Of a stretch of DNA of 64,000 nucleotides, positions 1 through 15,000 are shown in pieces (the first letter of the stretch is position 1; every line of letters starts with the position of its first letter). The position numbers and the translations under genes were made by a program. The notes beneath the pieces were generated by a model. That model was not told the origin of the DNA, searched no databases, and saw only the letters and a list, made by a program, of their open reading frames with translations. Location: NCBI GenBank assembly GCA_964036155.1, contig OZ038423.1, forward strand, positions 10,369,249 through 10,433,248, read 5' to 3'. This DNA is from Diploscapter coronatus (lineage: Eukaryota > Nematoda > Chromadorea > Rhabditida > Rhabditidae).

Positions 1-3000
1 CCATCATATGTGAAAATTGTGACGCGTATTTCAAGTTTTAGCAGCTGTGAGTCAAAGAATACGATCTTGTTAGTTTCGTTTCTTTTTGTATTAAATTAAA
101 ATATTCAGATGGTCAGCACCCCCCACACCAACAGCCCGTCCCTCATCACATGATGTCTCCGGCTGGAATGCCTCCGCCACACCCCGGCTATCCTGCAGGT
201 AGCATTTTTTGAGTTTTGTTTCATTTTAGTTGCAATGCAGCACACTGTATTCGTAATATTCAGGCATTAATCTTCTAATTCGCTATTTCTCTGAAACATA
301 CCATCGTTTCCGCCCTTCATAAATCCTATTGCGATGAATTTTTGTTAGATTTGAGATATCGAATGTCAGTTTTTTGCAGCAAGTTGCCATTTTTCTACAG
401 TGTCACACACTAAAATTTAGTCCAAGTGAGGTTTCTTCACCTATGCGCGTTAAACCACTGACATATTCGAAATTAATTGATTGAATAGTTGCTCTATTTT
501 CTGCGATTTATTCCTAGCAATGCTGCCCTTTCTACTGTCGAATAAATCCAATGAAGCAGGTATTCCCAAAACCACCGCAAATTCTAGTCAACATTTTTGT
601 TGTTGTTTGTCTCGAGGGGAAATTTGACAGTTTCTTGCTAATTGATATTCTCTTATTCCTTTTAAATTGAGATAGCTTAGCTTTTCATAAAATATTCCAC
701 ATTTTAGATTTATATAACTTTTTATTTTTTTCTTCTAAATCCAAAATTTTCCAGGCTACCCCCCTCATTCTCAATACATGATGCCTCGCGGTCCCCCTCC
801 GCCGGGTAGTTACGGTGCGTATCCGGGCCCGCCTCCGCACGGCTATCCCTATGGCTATCCGCCCGCCCATCACATGCCTCCACACATGATGCAGCAACAG
901 CACCATAGGTATGGTATTTTCTTTTATTGATTTTTCAAAATCACACTGTATTTGTGCTGTTCTTTGCATTACAATTTACTCGTGATATTTTGAGTTTTTT
1001 TCTCCTGAATATTAGAGTCAAAAATATAAATTTTGTTTCCAGAATGCCTCCACCCCAAGGAGACATGGTGAGGATGCCACCAGGCCCGACTCCAGCCGAA
1101 TGGGCACAGCAACAGCAGAAAATAAAGGTCGGCATTTTCTGCCATATTTTAAGGATTTCTTTGCTAGATGAAAATTTTTATTTTAGTCGTAGAGATGTTT
1201 TTTAGCTGATTTTCCGTAAGAAATTGAATTTGTATATTTTTGGGCAGATTTTGGTGAATTCAATATGTATATCGCCAAGACGAGACTAAACAATTTGGAT
1301 GTGCTTAATTTTCTGTAAATTATAGATTTTTTTCAGGACGGCACTAGCCCCGCACCATCGGGTTCGATGCCGAGTCAGAGTCCTGCTGCGTCGGGCGAAG
1401 ATCCGAACATGGACGAGAGAAACCGGCTGGAATCCCCGCCTTGGTCAAATCGACAGGTAAAAATTGATTAATTTCTTTTTTAATTGCTCAAATTTTTAAT
1501 ATTATTGTATTTTTAAAGTGCACTTTTATCCTGTTGCATTCGTTCAATTAATGGCATACAATTCTTTTCTGTGTTAAATAGTTTTTGAAAAACTAAAATA
1601 ACAATCTTTTTTTTTTGCAGAGAATGCCTGGTCCTCCGCCCACCTCTCACCCAGGAGCACCACCAATGCCAATGGGAGTTCATCCCGGCGCGCCCCACCC
1701 GGGTTACCATCACCCAGGAATGGGCCCTCCCCCAATGGGACAACACCCCCACATGATGCAGCCCCCGATGCACATGCAGCAACCTATGCACCATCCACAG
1801 CATATGCAAATGCCGCCAGGTAATATTTAGGAAATTGGTTTGAGTAGCTTCAGTGTTGAAATACTGAAATTTAATAGACTTGGGAGTTTAAAGATACAAT
1901 TTTAGGAGCCCAACCACCACCCGGTCAGACACCCGGCCAACCACAAAGGCGCGAAAGCATCGTTGATAAATTGGTGAGTTTTCTTGAAGTTTTGAATCTT
2001 TTAAGGTCGAAGTTTTGGGAAAAAAATACTTGATCTAGAATTGGATATGTTTCAAAAAATCAATCAACTTCAATAGAATAGATGGCATTTTAATTTATGC
2101 AATATTGCGGTAACTAGATGGAAATTTCTAAGATTAAATTTGTCCAGGTCGGACCTCCTACCGCTCACAATCCGCCCCACGTGATGCCTGAGAGAAGGGC
2201 CTTCTTCGATAAACTGGTGGCCTGGTGCGAGCACCAAGGCGACCCCATCACGATGATTCCACAAGTGTCGAAACAAAACATCGATTTACACCGACTCTAC
2301 ATTGCCGTCAGAAATAAAGGAGGCTTCGAACAGGTGGGTAATTAACGAGACAATTCGAGTGAGTAAAGGGAATAACTGGGATAGTTCGAACGCAGCGAGG
2401 TTGGACGATTAACATTGAAAAATGGATTTGGAGACGGCTGAAAATAGGAAATTATGAAAATATGTCATGAGATTTAGATTATCTGCCTTTGATGATTGAA
2501 TTAATTAAGTTGGTATCAAAATTTCTCGCGACTTTTAGCGGGAATGTTTAAATTTCGTGTTCGACATTTTAAATCTAATAGGCGATAATTTTTGATAGAA
2601 AAGGGAAGAAAAAATTTAAAAAATCCAAGTTGAGCTTCAAGGTATTCAAATCTTAGCTACAAATAGTTAGAGTCAAAAAATGCAAGATATTTTAAGAAGG
2701 ACGACATCTATAAATTAAAAATTTGATACAATGCCTCGTTAAAGTAACTAATTTTTCGAAGAGAATTGAGATAAGGTTCGAATTATCTGTAAAATGCCAA
2801 GGATAGATATGGTATGATCAATAAATAGGTCGTGATGAAGCTAATGTCTGAAAAATATCTCAAAAATTATGTAAATTTGGTAGAAATTCTGCGAAGTATT
2901 ATAATGCAAGCAGTAGGAAAATTTAAAAGAGTAGAAAAGTTGGAAAAATCATGAAAACTAAGTTTTAGGTGACCAAAGACAAGGCCTGGAAAACGATTTG

Positions 3001-6000
3001 CACCGATGCGAATCAAGAGCTGTCCGAATCCAGCGCTGCGGGATATCAATTGAGAAAACATTATCAGGTACGGTACCAATGTAAATTTTTGGCTATAATA
3101 GTCTTGATTAAAATTAAAAAAAAAATATTAGCGCATTTCGAAAATAAATTATCCAGAATTTAAAAAAAAAATCTTTAGAATTTGAAGAACACTTCTTAAA
3201 GATAGTATTTTTTCAGAAATATCTTCTATCTTTGGAGTGCGCCGAGACTGGGCGTAGCCAGGACGATGCGATGGCGTTCGCTGAGAAACTGAAGCGCCAA
3301 CGAAAGAAGGATGCCCCGGGAACGCCAAGCACAAGTAGCGCGGGAGGTTAGTGTGTTTTTCTTTAATTTTACGAATCTTTCAAAAACATTTCAATAGGTG
3401 GGGTAGTACTTGTAGTTTTAGCTAGATTGTTTGACCATATGATATATACGGTATTTCAGCGTGAAATTTGGGTCTAAAATAATTCTTTTCAATTTCAAAA
3501 TCTAGACAAACGCTCTCGTGATAAGATGAAAACAGGTGATAAAATTTTGAGAACTAATTACCAGAAATCTAAAATTTCGCGCACCTGCTTAAAGTTGGAA
3601 ATTATTGGAGTTTCAGAATGATTAACTTTGAATTTCCTGGCCTACGGGCATTATCAAGCCTTTTATCGCAATATTTTAAATTTCGACCTATTTTTTCGCT
3701 ATTCTAGCTGATATTTTAAGGTTATGATTTGTGTTGTGAAGAGAGGGAGTTTTGCGAGTTATTTTCAGTTTGTTGAACTATGGCACTACTACGAAATATG
3801 TGAAATTGAAAGGATTTATTTAAAACGGGGGATAAATTTAGGATTTCTAATATTCTTTCGCTCCCCTACACTTGGTGATATTTACGCTATGTTGGCCTAA
3901 TCCTTATCATGCGCTTGGGTTTTCGTATTCTTTGCGCCGAGTATAAAACCGTTTTTATCTCCTATCTTACAGCACACGATGAAGATAGGCTATTCTTATC
4001 ACCTAAAGGATGAGCATAAACAATATCTATATAAAATGTTCCAGCCAGATTTAGAGTCCTATGCCTTACCATGGGATGAGAGATGGGATTTATAAGGAAG
4101 ATTCGAGGAGAATGCGAGTTAAAAAGAAGCGGTTGACAAGGCGACGCGCTTTCTCAGTGTGAAAATATAGACAAAGGTTCCCACCCCATGTACAACCATT
4201 TTACTTGGGTTAAGCTACAGTAATCCTTAGATCCATGAAAGATGCATAGGAATTACACAATTTTCGAATTTTAGGCCACGCTCACCCTTTTGAGAGTAAG
4301 ATATTGTACAGTATAGGGCGCGAACTAAATATTAATAGCGACTTTAAACTTCGATATTCTGGACCGGATATACCAATTCAAGTGTCTTAAATGAGCACCA
4401 TTTTGAAGCTTTTATATAAGTAAATTATCATACACGCTTTGTATTATCTCTTCGATATTCTTATCATTGATAAGCGGTAGACACATAATAACTTATAGTA
4501 AGAAAGAGGTGATCATCGTGGAATTCTGAATCCTGGCTACGTCGCCATGATTTGGGCAAACTCAAATTGTGATTTGTGATGAAACTGGTCCCGCATACCC
4601 CTGTGTAGGAGAGCATTCGAAACTTATCACCAGCTAATCTTCGTTACATTTCTTGAAGTGAGTAATGCAAGTAACTTAACAAATAGGAAAAATGAATTAC
4701 TTATCTTGCTGCAAATTTAGACTTTATTTTAGAGAATAATACGCTTATTATTTTTCTACCTTACCTAGGTTTAAGCTACAGTAATCCTAGATTAAGCTAT
4801 GCTGAGGCAGGCCTAATTATTCCCGGTCCAATTAACGCGCATCCCCAGGCTCGTTACTATAGAGATGGGTTACTCATCGGAAAAATAAGATAAGCTGAGT
4901 TATACAAGGATTTTAGATGTACGGATACAAATTGGCGGATTTTTGAAACATTTTGCGGAGAAGTTAGAAGGGATTGATATTCATGAAAGTCTTCAAATTG
5001 AAAAACATAGAAATATGAGAAAAACGAAAAATTTATGGTTAAAAAGGCACATACCTCAGCGAAGAGTCTTAAATCGATCATAGTTGAAAATCGCTCATCA
5101 TCAATAGCCGGCCTCCTGGATTTTCAATCACCTTACAACCATCGCCGTCTGGAATTACAACCGGCTAGGTAATTTGGAATTATCACCGTCCACAGTAATT
5201 AGCTCAACCAGGATATTTTGGAATTGTCATCTCTTATCACAAGATTTCGAAGATCGTTCATTTTCCACCGGAGTCCGGACACTTGCCTTTCTTCGTTTTT
5301 CGATATTTTCCACACATTTCCCAGCTTTCTCGAAAGTCGTCGAACCTTGGAACTATGATAGGTTAGGATAGGGCCGGATAGGCTGATCTGTTCAAACACT
5401 TTCTTCATGACCTGATTACTTGAAAATAACATAGGCCCTACCCAGCCCTGCTCTTAGCCATAATGTCTGACAACCTTAATGACGTAATAACGGATAAAGT
5501 CTAAAAATGCCGCTGAAAATGTAGAAAAAGGAAGTAAAAACGAATGTCCGAAGAAAAATAGCGATTTTCAAAGTCCGATGATAATTCCAAATTATCTTAG
5601 CCGGTTGTAATTCCAAACCGGTTATTTATCTCGTCGACAAAAATCCCGTTGTAAATCCAGGTGGTTGTGGTCGTAAGGTGGCTGCAAATCCAGGAGACCC
5701 AATAATCCATCATAATTAATACATGCAGAAAGAAAATGAGTAATAAGGGACTTAGGCATAGCATCGAATATGCGAAGAGGTAGTAATAATGAATCATACG
5801 CGGTGCTTACAGTACCGTCCTTATGATTAAAGCCGTTGTCTGCAAATTCAGACGTAACAGGTAGCAAAACTAGGATACGCCGTCTCGTTTGTATGTGCCA
5901 CATAAATGGGAATGACTGAAAAGAGCCAAACGAAATAATACGGAAAATGAAGAGAGCAGGAAAGAAATAGAGTCGTCTAATTCTAAGCTCGTCGTCGGCT

Positions 6001-9000
6001 TTATCTCAAATATATGAATTTCTCTTTCTCTGCGTCTCTAGCCCCTCTCGCTTTATACTCTCTCACCAGCTCCTCTGATTCTTTATGCCCTCTCTCACCC
6101 TCTCTTCCCTTAGCTTCATCTGTCTTTCAGCGCCGTTGCTGTGGATAGTTGAATGCCGCCGTGAGCGCTCCCCCCGTCTTTGTATTCGTCTTTTCCGCCC
6201 TCTCAAATTTGCATACTCTCGCTCTTATCTCGTTTCTTCCTCTCTTTAGAATCCATACTGTTTCTCCCTTTCTCTTTCTTTTATCCTCTCTGAAATATAT
6301 GGCGTTTCCCCTTTGTCTGTGTCTTTTTCTCTTGTGTCTCTAAGTTTTCAATGATATTTCACCTGTATCTCGATTTTCTTTCATAAACTTCAGCACCCGG
6401 TCTGCCACACATTCTGGGTATCGGTGTGAAATCCCAACGAGAGACGACGACTTTTCACGACATTTCTGCAATCGTTTCTGCTAATTATCCCCCACATTTT
6501 GAATGCTGTATTTCAATCATTTTTCTGCCCCTATTTTTTATCGCTGCTGATATGATTAGTACGTGCAAAGCATTCGTTAATCCTGTGATTTGGTCATTCC
6601 ACTTGATCGTTTTACTACTTATTTTCCTCTTATTTATTTTCACTTTCTTGTATTCTCGTCATGGCGAAAGAAGCTCCGAAATTTTTCCGCCGATTTTTAG
6701 GAGCCCGCGAAATTTCTACGGCTCAAACTGAAAGTGCACAAGACGCCGCGGACGAGAAAGGCATCGTCGGAGGCCGCGCCGCAAGGCGCGGACCAGAAAA
6801 CTCGGACCAAACGGAAATACACCCAGAAATCAGGCAAATCTACCGCACCAAACCCCGGAGGCCCAGAGAATGGACGGAGCCCAGGAGGTTCAGCGCCAAA
6901 CATGCCGACCCAACCCAGGGTCGTCGCTTCCGCAGGCGTCTGGTACCCACAGCACCCCGCACAGCAACCATCAACCTCCCAAAACCCCCACCAAGGACAG
7001 TTTCTGCAAGTCCCACCTCAACAGTACTACGGCTATTCGCCGAGACAGAGTCTGGAAAACTCACCCGTGCCGAACCCCTACTACCACCAGCAAATGTACC
7101 CTTACTACCCACCCGCAATGTCTCCAAAATCAGGAACTAGTCCTGGACAAACCCAAAGCGTTAAACAGCCATCACCCACTCCGACTCCGACTTCGACTCC
7201 AGCACCAGGGCAACAGATCAGATATCACCCAGGGCAAAATCAAGGACCCTATCCGAATCCGTACATGGGCTACAGACCGCACCCAGGCCATCCTCACTAT
7301 GACTATTACTATCGACAGAGATATGCTAATTACTACGGAAATTATAATTACCCGCCCCAGCATGCTAAAACAGGACAGCCGTATGATTGGAGATACTACT
7401 ATGGTATGGTAAATTTAAAGGAAACTGGATGACAGAAAATGTTGAAACAGGATTTAGATAGATATATCATGTTGTAAAATACAAACTAGAACCTATTTCC
7501 TGGTACATTTTAGCAGATTATTTTGTAGTAGAGAGCTAAATGAGATCTGCTTAATTTTTAATCCGATGCTAAAAACATTTTCATTTAGTTTGTGATAAGA
7601 TAAGCTCAGATGTCTCATATCACTACGTGACTTTGAAAGGGATTAATTTAGTTTGCTTTAAAGAATGAAAGTCAATTCCTGATTAGTTGAATTATTTGAA
7701 CCCCTATATTATAGCCTCTACGACTAAATTACTAAATCTGCCATCTTTGATTTTTTGGCGTTAGTAATTAGAGTATTTGGAATTTGCAATCTAGCGCTGC
7801 GCTTTTTAATCAACGTTAAAAATGCAATTTGAAAATGAATAGAGCATTATGTACTGACACTTTTTCAATGCACATAGCTCTCACAAAATCTCTTTTTATT
7901 CACACCCTTTGAAAGCGACATATCGAATCTTCGATATTTCATAGCTAGATGGATACATTTTTATCATGCCAACTTATTTTGTCCGGTATGCTTTATCATT
8001 TCAAAGTCTATTATACAAGACGCAGAACTTATATCTCCAGATTTGTATATAGCGATATAAGGCGATAACGATAAAGGATATGCAGCGTATGCTCGTCTGG
8101 GACCTCTTAAATCCAATGCTATTTCTTTTTTGTCTAACTCTCTAACTATCTCTGAAAGGAAGGGCTCTGCGACGCGCTGGTTGCTAGGAGAAACGAAAGG
8201 AGATGGGAAAAGAGTTAGAATTTCGAGAAATAGTATGGGATTCTGCGAGAGTGAAGAGAAGGTAGGAATAGAGAAACAGTATGGAAATTGAAGAAAGCAG
8301 GAAAAGCAATAGGGAAAATGTAGTGATAAGCTTGGGGATAAGAGCGGAGGGATATATGCTACCCTCAGAGGGGATTTACAATATGCGCTTCATTTAGCGA
8401 AGGGAATATAAAGAGGTTTTGTCTTATCAAAGCACTACACACATACAAGTAAGCCGGATTTAGAGCGAAATGGGAAGACGGTACAGAGCGTCTAGAAAAT
8501 TATTTAGGTACATAAACTTTTCTTGGGCAAAATAAAAAATAAAAAAATGGAGATTAGAGTTTGTCTAGATTTTGAATAGAAAAAGGTGGGGAAAATATGG
8601 TAAAAATGGTTTAGTTATTACTATAATTTAAAAAAAAAAAATTTTGATTTTAGGAGCATCGACTCCAGGCCAACCAGCAACGACCCCAGTGGGACAGCCA
8701 CCAAGTGGACCTGCACCCGGTCAAGCTCCAGGACAGCCACCTGCTGGATACCCGCCAGGTATGAATTGCGAATTTTAGGGACATCGAAATCTAAAACTTA
8801 AAATAACTTTCGAGTGAATTTGTTCTTCGTGAAGATCAACCTGAATTTGAAGTTAAAAGCTCAATTCTAAAGTAAAGAAAAGAAAGCTCTGAAGTCACAA
8901 ATTTTAGGCGCTCCGCACGACCCCGCCGTCGCGGCCTACTATCATCAGTACGGCCAGATGCCGCCTCCGCAACACCATCCCGGCTACGGTCCGCCCCCAC

Positions 9001-12000
9001 ACCCTGGACAAATGCCTCCAGGCTACTCTCCCGGACAGTTCGGCCCTCCTAGACCTGGAATGACCCCGATGAGGGCACCCATGCCCCAGCCGCACATGCA
9101 AGGGGTAGGCGTTTTTCTTATCTTCTTATTTTTTCTTGAAAATAGGTTTCAAAAATTTTCCATATGAAAAGTTTTGAACTTTTCTTTAATAAATGTGACC
9201 TGTTCTGTGGAACTTTGTAGTTGTTTAAAATACAAAAGAAAACTTAGTCGTATAAAGTTATACGACCTATCTTCATAAAAACTGAATTCGAAATTTTCAG
9301 GAAGGCCAACCCCCCGCAGAATGGGGCTCGCCTCAGCCTGGTCACCCCCCGCACCAGCCTCCGACCTCGTCGCAGCACCTGACTGTCCCTGGCCAGCAAC
9401 CTGCGCCAGGAACTCCCGCTAGCGGACAACCAGCCACGCCAGCTGCTTTGGCGCCGGTACTATTTTTTTATTCTCGGATCTGTTAAACATAGAATTTGAG
9501 ATCATGCCAAAAATGTCCTCATGAAAAGAAAACTTAGTCGCATGCGCGGAAAAGTCGATCCAACTGAGAGATTTATAAATGCAAGAACTTCACGACTTTT
9601 TGAAGCATGTTGCAAAATGACGGGGTTTGGTATTTCTAAAAGAATTGAAGAAAGGATCGTCAATCCCTGTGTTTGAATGTCATTTAAAAGTTTTCGGAAA
9701 CTTGAAACAAAAATTGCAGGGTGATGCCTCGGGCTCGGCGGCACCTAGCCGCGCTCCCTCGACTGGACCTCAGCACTCCGCGACTCCGGACTCCGCAAGT
9801 CGAATGTCCGCACCTGCGGAGCAGCAAGGAACACAGGCGGCACATCCTGAGCAACACCCACAACAACCCGCCACTTCACAGCCTTCTACTAGGTAAAACT
9901 CGAGGAGAAGTCTCACCTATGAGAAATGATAGTCGGAATTTCATGCGACTTTTGACCCTCATACTTTCTTCTTAGATCTAGGATGCACCGACTTCGTTGC
10001 ATCTTTTATTCATTATTTTATGCCGATTTCTTCAAACTCTCGACCATAAAAGAAATTGTATGTCATTTTGAGAGAGGAAAGTGAGCATGTCTCATTCACC
10101 GTCTCAAAACTATTCGCTATTTTGCGAGTCGGTTTGCGGGTAGAATTCTAGATACGTACGACTTTCTACATTGGTTTTATCCATCCTTTGCGTAACTCGG
10201 CATTTCTTACTTTTTTCTCGAATTTTATGCAAATTTCTACAAGAATCGTATCTCGAAGCGTTCTCTGCGTAAATTGCGTTGGTCAGAGGGCTAGGAATGC
10301 TTTCCTAGTTTATTTATTTTTTTACACCACTTTCGATCTTTATCGATTTATTGATTTCTTTCAGTATGGCAGCCCCTAGCGCGCCAGGCAACGCTCAACC
10401 ACCCCAGGGTGGGCCCTACTACGGTCAGCCACCGCCCATGTACCCGAACGCCCCAGGAAGAGCCGGTAAATTTGCAAAACTCGCAGAAGAAAACTGACGA
10501 ACTTTTCAGATTTTTAGAAAAATTCTACAGAAAAATTTAATTAAAACTTTTAAGAGTTCTACAGAAGAATTTAGAATTTAAAAAGTGAACTTTTAAAATT
10601 TCAGCAACCTACCCGCCCCAATACGGTCCTCCGGCCGGCTATCCTCACTCGGGAGGTGTACCGCCGCACTATCAACATCAGCAATACATGGTAAAAATTG
10701 GAAAAAGGATATTCGTGAAAAATCAGTTTACCATCAACAAAATTCAGTTCTTTTTTCGTTTATACATTTCTTGAAACTTATAGAAAAGTTTGCGAATAAT
10801 TGGTTTAAAAAGTGAATTTGCAGTGGAATCGCGGCTACCCTCCCGCTCCTAATGCTGGACCTCAGCCTCAGGGCGTTCCACCCCAGCACCGTTATTACGG
10901 ACAGCCTCCTCCAGCAGGAACTCCCCAGGGACAGGGTCAAATGCCTCCCAGAAACGCAACTCAGTCAATGGGTCCGCCCCCTGGGCCCGGGAATCAACAA
11001 CTCGTCCCGCCCAATCAGGGACCGCCTCCAGGAGCACCCTCCCCGAATTCGGCTGCTAAAGCCAGGGTGAGAATTTGTTTGTATTTTCGAAAAATATTAA
11101 TCTTAGTTTTGAAGGTTGAATATGAAAAATGAAGATTTTTTTAAATGAAATTTTGAAGAAAATGAATTTTTCAGTACCCTCCACCACAGGCCCAAGTCCC
11201 TCCAGCCTATCCGTCTCCTCTGCCCGGCGGCCGTCAGCCTCAGCCCGGACCAGGCTACCCTCCGCAGATGCAGCCCATCCCCGGTCAAATTCCCACTCAA
11301 CCCCCACACCAAATTCAGCCCGTGCCACCTCCCGCTGCTCAGGTAATGCTAATTAGAGCTTTTCTTGTAAAGTATACTTACATGGGCGTGAAAAGCTCTG
11401 CCACCTTTCGTTTTTAGAACATTCGTATGGTCAAAATTATTAGGATGAATAGCCTAAATATTCAAGTTTCTCAAACCATGGTAAATGATCGCGTTAGATA
11501 GGGTTGAAAAAAGGTGTCAAAGTTTTTCACGCATCCTGCAATTTTGGTAGTTGGAATTTTAAGTTAACAAGCTCTGATATAGTTTATTTGGAGTTAGGAA
11601 AAGTCTTGAAGTTAAATTAATATTTTGTAATTTGCAGATTGCCCCCAGCTACATGTCGCAACACCATCACACGTTCCCACCTGGCAGCGTCGAAGCGACA
11701 ACCATCAGCCAGAAGAGAAGGAGAAAGATCTATTCCAGGGAGCTCATTCAGGTAGGAAAATGAAATTATGAACTTCCAAATGTTACTTTTACATCGAAAA
11801 TGGATGTTTCCTTCCATTTTCTATGAAGAAACGTTTTTGGCTTCAATGAAAGCTAGTAAAATTTGTCGGTTTTTAATCTTTCAGTAGTACAAGCAAAATC
11901 GAAAATAATAAATCGAATTTCTAGGCCACGCCTCGCCGCATCATCATGGCTCTGCGCAGTGGGCTCGAGTCGGAGGCGATTTGGGCGATCAATTCGCTCA

Positions 12001-15000
12001 ACGTCCTTCTACACGACGAGACGCAGCCCAACCCTCCAATCATGCAACTCCCCGGACTGTTGAACGTCATCGTCGAACATCTCTGGGCAACTCTATCGGT
12101 TCTGTGGCCGGAGAAGTTCAAGGTGGGTTTCAGAAATTAAAAAAAAAAACTTTTCTGCAATCTTTTAATAGTTTAACTGTTGTTAAAAGTGAATTTCATG
12201 CTTTAAAGTGGTGACATAAAAAGGATGAGATTCAATATTCTTACGGTGATATGTGCAATTTTTATACGAAAAAGGTTGGAATTCGATTTTTAGGCGACTA
12301 CGCCCAACTCGATTCCGGCAGTGTCGGTAGAGGAGGTCGCGAATTTGGGCGCTCTGACGAACGGAAACGCGCAATCTGAAGTGAAGGTGCTCATTGGAGC
12401 CAGGCATGGCGAGAGGAAGAATCCCAATTACACCAAGGTGAATTTTTTAAAATTTTGTATAATTTATTTGAGAAAAAGAAAATTCCCATTTGAAAGGTTA
12501 AGAAAGTTTGATCAATTTATGAGAATTAGACTTAAATTCACATTTTTCCAGACCACAAGAACTGGAAGAAAGGTGCAATTCAAGGAGGCGGCGATACCCG
12601 AAGAGCTGAAGAAGCGGTACATTCTCGATGGAATGACCCAAGCCGAGTTCGATGTTGATCGTCAGTTTTTTAAATTTTATTTTTAAGGATAATATTTTCT
12701 GAAATTTATTGAACACTACTATAATATATAGATGCCATTTTTGATCAAAATATATTTTTACCGTAGGCAGAGACGACTGATCCAAAATTCATTCATTTTC
12801 AAATATGGAATACTTGAAGCTTATCTTTAAATTTTCTAAAAGTCGGTTTTTTCAGCGAACCTTTCTCTGGACTACGTGACGGATCGTCTGAAGTACGGTC
12901 TGGGCGGTGGGTTGGCAGAACGAGTTGCCACGTTCCTTCGCTCTCAACTCGAACATGCAAAGCTGCGCCACTACCCAGTCTTCTCGAAGGGCAAAGACGA
13001 AAATGGAAATCTGAAGGAGAAGAATGAAGTCAAAATGGAGGTAGATTCGGAGGATGAGGAGATTGGCGAAGTGGTAAGATTTTTTTGGGGAAATAAGGAA
13101 ATTTATATAGAAAAATGGGGATATTTTGCAAAAGGTTTGAGATTTCCTGATTTTTTAAAGAAAGATTGAGATTTTTTCAAAAGAAATTGCATTTTTGTCG
13201 GGAAAAAGATCAAGTTTTTAGAGAAAATATTAATTTTGAACAATATCGATTTGTTTATTTTCTAAATTTGCAGCTCCCCGAAATCCTGCTGTGTCGCAAG
13301 GGCAGGGAAGATGAGTTGGTGGACGAGCCGAACACTGTCGAAATGGTTCAACCCAGGGGGACGGCTCTGTCGACTACGAACGACGTCATGAGGCGAATGG
13401 TAAGTTCAATTTTTGGATGGTTGATTTTTAACTTTTTTACCAAGCCTTCTTATCGGTATGTTTTTGAAACTTCTTTATTCACTATCTTTGAAACAAAAAC
13501 TGTAAAATATCCTTCCTCTAAATGATAAGCATGAGAGGAAGATAGAAGACTACAAATATCTGGGTCGATTTATTTGGAGTACTTGGTGAAACATGGACTT
13601 TCAAAATTAAAGAAAATATTTTAAGATTGAGCATTTTCAGACCCATCGTGCCCTGGCCCTGTCGAACATCATCCGCGGCATGTCGTTCATCCCCAAAGCG
13701 GAAGATGCGCTCTGCCGACACGAGGGAGTTCTCTATCTGTTGGGGCAGATCATCACTCTGAATGTGGCTGAACAGAAAGTCAAACGGGCAAAACCACCCC
13801 CAAAAGTGCCGCTGGTGAGATTTTTTCCAAGAATTATTAGCATTATTATTTAGTTGTATAATGGTTGAGGTAAGTGAAACCTCATTAATTTACCACCATT
13901 TTGAAGGATAAATAAGACATTTGAAACTTAGAAAATCGAAAAAAAAATTTTTGATGGTAATAATAGTGGTCCGTGCCAGAAGAAAACTACATCATAAGTT
14001 TTCAATTCTGGAAAGGTATTTCTTGAAACTTGTATTTCCAGGACGCTCCCCTCCCCGAACCTGACACCTACGAGCAAATGAGAGTGAAGGCGAACGTTCT
14101 GCTGGACTCGGATGACCCACTTCAGCTTCTTCTGACGGAAACAGCCCAGCAGTTGAGAGACGACACTTTCGTGGTGCTGACCCACTTGAGTGTGACCCTG
14201 GACGTCTTCGACCTGCCCGACCATATCGCCTATCCAATCTTCAACGGGCTATTGCACTGGGCTATTTCGTCGGTATGTCGATGTTTCTTCTCCGACTTTT
14301 TGGATTTTTCTTGAATGTTTTACATAAAGAATAGGCGTCAAGAAAATGAGAATTAATGTAATGATGGATTCTTTCGATTTTGATCCGCGAGTGTCGAAAT
14401 GAGATATGAAAATCGACGATCGTTTTGTTTTTAATTTGGCAATTTAGAAAAAGTGGTGAATGTTAGATATGTTTCAATGGAAACAGAAATAATGTTCATT
14501 TTTACTTAATTAGTGATAAATTTGACGATAATTTGAAAATAAAATAAAAAGGGAAGAGTTCTAAAACTAGAAATAGAATAATCTTCCAGGTTCCGGAGGC
14601 GACAGATCCGATGAGCCCCTCGTCGCTTGCGCCTCGGAGTTACTGCCTCGAGGCACTCTGCAAAATGTCCGTGCTCGAGAGGAACGTGGACATGCTTGTG
14701 TCCACTGGCCCTTGGCCCAGAATTGAGAAACTCGTCCGAATCCTCGCCAACCTGCTCCACATGAACGAGGAGACCCAGAATAGGCGAGTTTTTAAATATT
14801 TATAAAAAAAAAAAAACTTTCAATGGAAGAAATAGATATATATTGGATAATGGATTTCTTATGTTATTTTTTTTTGGAAAGGAAGAGTTTTATGATAGGT
14901 TTCAAGAATTTAGTATAAGTTTTGAAAATTAATTGTTTTCAATCCTAGCAACTATTCCAGATGAAATAAGGAAATATGCTTGAGAAATTTTATAAATGTT

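Larger units (their letters stand above)
3347..6700 (+). other. 3.35 kb let-526 intron separating the ARID exons from the low-complexity exons
   Basis: No full coding exon is evident. The donor at 3347 leaves one base of a codon, while the strong acceptor at 6700 opens an exon that reads only in phase 0, so an exon is missing from my model or the downstream part has its own start. Two small exon-like pieces with good splice signals exist, 3506-3535 (KRSRDKMKTG) and 6394-6417 (PGLPHIL), but both are multiples of three and do not repair the phase. The intron also holds an inverted-repeat element, an 18-bp direct repeat and a CT-rich tract, listed separately. Confidence 0.7.

Noticed and set aside
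6661..7140. 159-codon open frame overlapping the let-526 exon at 6701 in another frame
   Set aside because: It would be phase-compatible with the exon ending at 3346, but it is Arg/Pro-rich shadow sequence that stops at 7140, while the alternative frame stays open to a good donor and continues in phase into the next exons.
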